Source of the DNA: Ruminococcaceae bacterium UBA7067
GTDB lineage: Bacteria > Bacillota > Clostridia > Oscillospirales > Acutalibacteraceae
DNA: 44,422 bases
Reading direction: 5' to 3'
Assembly: GCA_002493755.1 (NCBI GenBank)
Contig: DKZT01000047.1
Span: forward strand, 19,611-64,032
Shown: piece after piece, positions 40,922-44,422 of the stretch
Layout of the letters: each line of letters begins with the position of its first letter
Numbering within the stretch: the stretch's first letter is position 1
The notes under the pieces: generated by a model
Seen by the model: only the letters and a program-made list of their open reading frames with translations
The model's database searches: none
What the model was told of the DNA's origin: nothing
Position numbers and translations under genes: made by a program

Positions 40922-41959
40922 TTACATTTTCTCAATCTCATTTATCAATTCGTCAATAAGCTTGTCCTCGGGAACTTTTTTGATTATCTCGCCCTTTTTG
41001 AAGATAAGTCCCTCACCCTTGCCGCCTGCTATGCCTATATCGGCTTCTCTCGCCTCTCCGGGTCCGTTTACAATACATCCCATAATGGCTACCTTAATGT
41101 TTTTATCGCAGCTTCTGAGCCTTTCCTCAGCCTCTTTCGCAAGGGAAATCAGATCAATTTTCGTTCTGCCGCAGGTCGGGCAGGAAACAAAGGTCACTCC
41201 GCTTTTGCGCAAGCCGATAGCCTTAAGCAAATCCTTTGCCGCATACACTTCCTTAACAGGGTCGGCTGTAAGCGAAATTCTTATTGTGTCGCCGATACCG
41301 TGAAGCAGAAGCGAGCCTATGCCTGCCGCAGACTTTATAAGTCCCATTCTCTCTGTTCCAGCCTCGGTTACGCCGAGGTGAAGAGGATAATCGCAGTGGA
41401 GAGAGGCAATCTCATAGGCTCTAACCATTGTCTGAACATCAGAGGACTTCATTGACAGCACAATATCGGTAAAGTCGAATTTTTCAAGAAGTGAAGCGTG
41501 ATACAGCGCACTGGCACACAGTGCATCGGCAGTCGGCGCGCCGTACTTTGCGAGAATATTTTTCTCCAAGCTGCCCGAATTTACGCCTATTCTTATCGGT
41601 ATGTTCTTAGCCTTGCAGGCATTCGCAACAGCCTTTACCCTGTCATCCGAGCCTATGTTGCCGGGGTTTATTCTTATCTTGTCAACCCCTGCTTCAACAC
41701 ACTCAAGAGCTATTCTGTAATCAAAATGAATATCCGCAACAACAGGGATATTCACAGCATTTTTCAAAGCATAAATAAGCTGCACCGCCGACAAATCCGG
41801 CACTGCGGCTCTGATAATTTCGCAGCCTGCAGCTTCAAGCTGTTTTGCCTGCTGCACGCTGCCCTCTATATCCTCGGCAGGAGTATTGAGCATTGACTGG
41901 ATAGAAATATCTGCTCCGCCGCCAATCAGAACTCCGCCTGCGTTTACCTGTTTTGTCAT
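40922..41959 (-). CDS. ispG: 4-hydroxy-3-methylbut-2-en-1-yl diphosphate synthase (flavodoxin)
   Basis: Iron-sulfur enzyme of the MEP pathway that makes HMBPP from MEcPP. The 345-residue bacterial short form has a TIM barrel followed by the reductase-like domain. Cluster cysteines are visible in SCPTCGRTKID and GCIVNGPGE, with the glutamate ligand two residues on. IRINPGNIG is the barrel motif. 16 bases from rseP, and dxr is two genes upstream, so two MEP steps are co-transcribed with polC. Confidence 0.97.
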   Translation of the reverse strand: MTKQVNAGGVLIGGGADISIQSMLNTPAEDIEGSVQQAKQLEAAGCEIIRAAVPDLSAVQLIYALKNAVNIPVVADIHFDYRIALECVEAGVDKIRINPGNIGSDDRVKAVANACKAKNIPIRIGVNSGSLEKNILAKYGAPTADALCASALYHASLLEKFDFTDIVLSMKSSDVQTMVRAYEIASLHCDYPLHLGVTEAGTERMGLIKSAAGIGSLLLHGIGDTIRISLTADPVKEVYAAKDLLKAIGLRKSGVTFVSCPTCGRTKIDLISLAKEAEERLRSCDKNIKVAIMGCIVNGPGEAREADIGIAGGKGEGLIFKKGEIIKKVPEDKLIDELINEIEKM

Positions 41960-41975
41960 CTGTTATACAACTCCC

Positions 41976-43028
41976 TCAACCCGGAGATACTCCGGTAAAT
42001 AGTCTGACTATATCGTTGAACGTGACCGCCAGCATAAACACCATTAAAAGCGCAAAGCCTATGCCGTGAATAACGCCCTCGTACTTCTGCGGTACAGGCT
42101 TGCGGCGAACAAGCTCAATAAGCAGAAAGAGCAGTCTGCCGCCGTCCAGCGCAGGCACGGGCAGGAGGTTGAATATGCCGAGGTTTATCGTCAATATCAT
42201 CATTACATACAGAATGTTGTTGAAAGCGTCAAGGAAGCTGCTTTCAAGCCCCTGTGAGGCGACTGTTGTAATCGCCGAGGCTACGCCGACGGGACCGGAC
42301 ATTTCATTAAAGCCGAACTTGCCCGTAACCAAGCCGACAAGACTTGCCCATACCATTCTAACGGTTGAAACCGTCTGCCCGATTGTTTCGCCGCAGACAG
42401 AGAAAAAGTTTTTATCCACCGGCTCAACATAAAAGTCTCGGGCAATCGTTGTTTTGCCGTCGTTGTCGTATGTGTAAAGCGGAACATTGCCGAGGTCTAT
42501 GCTCTGACCGTTTCTGTTTACCTTAATATTCGGCTCGTAGTTTTTGCAGGTGCCGAGCGCAAAGGCAATATCCATTGAATTCCATATGGGATAACCGTCA
42601 ATTTCCTCTAATTTATCGCCGACCTGTATATAATCCGAGGTCACGGCATTTTCGGCAAAGACAGAAACAGTTGTCGAGGCATAGTACGGCTGCTGGAGAA
42701 CCATTGTCAATGTCATAAGCAGACCGAGAATAATATTCATTACTGCACCCGCAACAACTATTATAATGCGCTTCCACACAGGCTTATTGCCAAAGGCGCG
42801 CGGATTGTCGCTTTCCTCGTCCTCGCCCTCCATAGAGCAGTAGCCGCCGATCGGCAGAAGTCTGAGAGAGTATTTTGTTTCACCCTTTGTAAAGCTGAAA
42901 AGCTTTGGTCCCATACCCAAGGCAAACTCATTGACCTTAACGCCCGACAGCTTTGCCGCAACAAAGTGTCCTCCCTCGTGGATAAGCACAATAAGCTCAA
43001 ACAGCAGTACCCCGATAATAATCAGCAA
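41976..43028 (-). CDS. rseP: Site-2 protease RseP (M50)
   Basis: Intramembrane zinc protease that cleaves within membrane segments, such as anti-sigma factors and signal peptides. The HEGGH motif is at 17-21 of the first helix, the third ligand is in LLPVPALDGGRL near 288. A PDZ domain lies at about 120-180. Length 350. The start is odd: the frame opens at TTG 43028, far from GAAAGGA (about 21 bases); a well-placed ATA (residues IDVALLIII) or the out-of-frame ATG near 43035 might initiate instead. It is a candidate protease for the anti-sigma-like protein at 16490, but there is no direct evidence. Confidence 0.93.
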   Translation of the reverse strand: MLIIIGVLLFELIVLIHEGGHFVAAKLSGVKVNEFALGMGPKLFSFTKGETKYSLRLLPIGGYCSMEGEDEESDNPRAFGNKPVWKRIIIVVAGAVMNIILGLLMTLTMVLQQPYYASTTVSVFAENAVTSDYIQVGDKLEEIDGYPIWNSMDIAFALGTCKNYEPNIKVNRNGQSIDLGNVPLYTYDNDGKTTIARDFYVEPVDKNFFSVCGETIGQTVSTVRMVWASLVGLVTGKFGFNEMSGPVGVASAITTVASQGLESSFLDAFNNILYVMMILTINLGIFNLLPVPALDGGRLLFLLIELVRRKPVPQKYEGVIHGIGFALLMVFMLAVTFNDIVRLFTGVSPG

Positions 43029-43055
43029 TGCAACATCTATGGTAAATCAGTCCTT

Positions 43056-44204
43056 TCAAATAACGCTTGCCCTTACAAGCTCTCTTGCGGCTTTGTCGGC
43101 ATTAAGTACATCATCAACGCTGGTTGCCTGCACACTCTCCTGTTTATTCATAGCCGCACGAACAAGCTCGGGAATTCTCAGGAACGGTATTTTTCCCTTA
43201 AGGAATAAGCCGACAGCCTCTTCGTTTGCGCCGTTTGCCGCCGCAGGGCAAAGACCGCCGCGTTCAAGAGCGTCACGGCATATCTGCATACACTCAAAGG
43301 CTTCAATATCAGGCTCAAAGAATGTGAGCTTTCCGACATCGGCAAGGCTTAAGCGCTTTACGGGACAGGGAAGTCTTTCGGGGTATGTCAGCGCATACTG
43401 AATAGGAATTTTCATATCGGGCATACCGAGCTGAGCGATAACCGAATTGTCGTTAAGCTCAATCAGCGAATGAATAATGCTCTCACGGTGAACGACAACA
43501 TCAATTCTGTCCTGCGGCATATCAAAGAGCCACGAAGCCTCTATAATCTCAAGACCCTTATTCATCATTGTAGCGGAGTCGATGGTTATTTTCTGCCCCA
43601 TACTCCAGTTCGGGTGCTTTAACGCCTGTTCAACGGTTACACTCTCAAGCTCCTTTTTCGTTCTGCCAAAGAACGGTCCGCCCGAGGCAGTAAGAATAAG
43701 TCTGCTGAGCGCCTTATCATTCGGCACACCCTGCAGGCACTGGAAAATTGCGGAATGCTCGCTGTCAACGGGATAGAGCTTTACGCCGTTATCCTTTACA
43801 GCCTGCATAACAAGACTGCCGCCCGAAACAAGGGTTTCCTTATTTGCAAGGGCGATATTCTTATGCGCCCTTGCGGCTGTAAGAGTCGGCAGAAGTCCTA
43901 CCATACCGACAACGGAATTAAGCACCGTGTCACATTCGCTGTGGGAAGCGGCAAGGCAAAGACCGTCCATACCGCTGACAACCTCTATATCGGTATCCTT
44001 AAGCGCCGCCTTAAGAGCCGGTGCTTTTTCCTCGTCAAACACTGCGACCAGTGACGGCTTGAATTTTCTCGCCTGCTGCTCCAGCATTTCAATATTGCCG
44101 CCTGCGGCAAGAGCCGTTACCCTGATGTTCAGCTTTTCGCACACCTCAAGCGCCTGTGTGCCGATTGAACCTGTTGAGCCTAATACAGAAAGAGCGTTAG
44201 TCAT
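43056..44204 (-). CDS. dxr: 1-deoxy-D-xylulose 5-phosphate reductoisomerase
   Basis: NADPH enzyme that makes MEP from DXP, the committing step of isoprenoid synthesis by this route. The 382-residue protein has the NADPH loop LGSTGSIGTQALEV at 7-20, ANKETLVSGG near 119, PVDSEHSAIFQCL near 145 and SATMMNKGLEIIEA near 219, which carry metal and substrate ligands. AGAAAGGATAA precedes the ATG. It opens the operon dxr-rseP-ispG-polC-permease, unless cdsA or uppS lies further upstream beyond the window edge. Confidence 0.97.
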   Translation of the reverse strand: MTNALSVLGSTGSIGTQALEVCEKLNIRVTALAAGGNIEMLEQQARKFKPSLVAVFDEEKAPALKAALKDTDIEVVSGMDGLCLAASHSECDTVLNSVVGMVGLLPTLTAARAHKNIALANKETLVSGGSLVMQAVKDNGVKLYPVDSEHSAIFQCLQGVPNDKALSRLILTASGGPFFGRTKKELESVTVEQALKHPNWSMGQKITIDSATMMNKGLEIIEASWLFDMPQDRIDVVVHRESIIHSLIELNDNSVIAQLGMPDMKIPIQYALTYPERLPCPVKRLSLADVGKLTFFEPDIEAFECMQICRDALERGGLCPAAANGANEEAVGLFLKGKIPFLRIPELVRAAMNKQESVQATSVDDVLNADKAARELVRASVI

Positions 44205-44220
44205 ATTGTTATCCTTTCTT

Positions 44221-44422
44221 GTAAGAGTGGAGAGTGGAGAGTGGAGCGGCTACGCCGCTGTAAAGAATAAAGAATAAATAATAAATAATAGTTATGGTAG
44301 TCGCCGCAAGCGGCTCTCTTAAATGGTAAATTAAAAATATTGTTTATAACCCGAAACGAGTTATTTTAATTCAAAGAGCCGCAAAGCGGCGACAACATTA
44401 TCTTCACTCTCCACTCTTAACT
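44221..44422. repeat. Composite repeat block upstream of dxr
   Basis: Order on the plus strand: TAAGAGTGG heptamers (44222-44247), hairpin GCGGC-TAC-GCCGC (44246-44258 approx.), TAAAGAA/TAAATAA heptamers (44261-44288), TGGTAGTC, hairpin GCCGC-AA-GCGGC (44303-44314), about 60 AT-rich bases with AATAACCCGAAACGAGTTATT, an inverted copy of the GCCGC hairpin with CGACAAC (44374-44396 approx.), and a last array of AGAGTGG/AGAGTGA on the minus strand (44402-44420). The central part has matching arms around it, MITE-like. No gene is visible. A promoter for dxr is not recognisable. Confidence 0.85.

Noticed and set aside
42931..43401. 156-codon plus-strand frame across the rseP-dxr junction
   Set aside because: Covers two confirmed minus-strand genes and has low-complexity Ser/Ala composition typical of a shadow.

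Overview
The window is a chromosomal stretch from a low-to-mid GC anaerobic Firmicute, most likely an Oscillospiraceae/Ruminococcaceae gut bacterium. The reasons are the Gram-positive gene set (PolC plus DnaE, HprK, WhiA, RapZ, short HisG with HisZ), the Clostridia-type gene orders (dxr-rseP-ispG-polC; hprK-PHP-murB-rapZ-whiA-dnaE-pfkA; nusB-xseA-xseB-ispA) and a secreted alpha-amylase that ends in a dockerin, as in Ruminococcus amylosomes. No tRNA, rRNA, CRISPR array, transposase or prophage was seen. This is core genome punctuated by small non-coding repeats.

Layout. 269-3915 (minus): nusB, a TsaD-like M22 protein, xseA, xseB, ispA. 4173-5938 (plus): CPBP membrane protease and tadA. 6021-15169 (minus): hprK, PHP phosphoesterase, murB, rapZ, whiA, dnaE and pfkA; pfkA also has its own promoter. 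15421-17560 (plus): a three-gene cassette of lipoprotein, ECF-type sigma factor and a membrane protein that is probably its regulator. 17637-22275 (minus): cysK, an EamA transporter, ilvE, and an RluA-type pseudouridine synthase with a DUF1294 protein. 22342-23633 (plus): a GHL10-type glycoside-hydrolase-like protein, convergent with mtaB. 25467-25706 (plus): an HPr-like protein that keeps the regulatory serine but has no catalytic histidine. 25848-28214 (minus): dockerin amylase. 28361-34940 (minus): histidine operon hisZ-G-D-C-B-A-I-E, from which hisH and hisF are absent. 35140-44204 (minus): dxr-rseP-ispG-polC and an AI-2E-type permease.

Functional links. Isoprenoid genes sit at both ends (ispA; dxr and ispG), and both replicative DNA polymerases (DnaE and PolC) are present. 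HprK and the HPr-like protein together suggest a Crh-like arm of carbon regulation, with PfkA and a starch-degrading enzyme in the same region.

The most unusual structure is in the gaps. Several unrelated short tandem repeats all have a 7-bp period and alternate with small hairpins in composite blocks of similar module order. They sit directly at gene ends, and at least four genes (ispA, tadA, hisB, mtaB) take their stop codon at or inside such an array. A fifth, the GHL10 gene, stops in the first stem of a chain of triloop hairpins.
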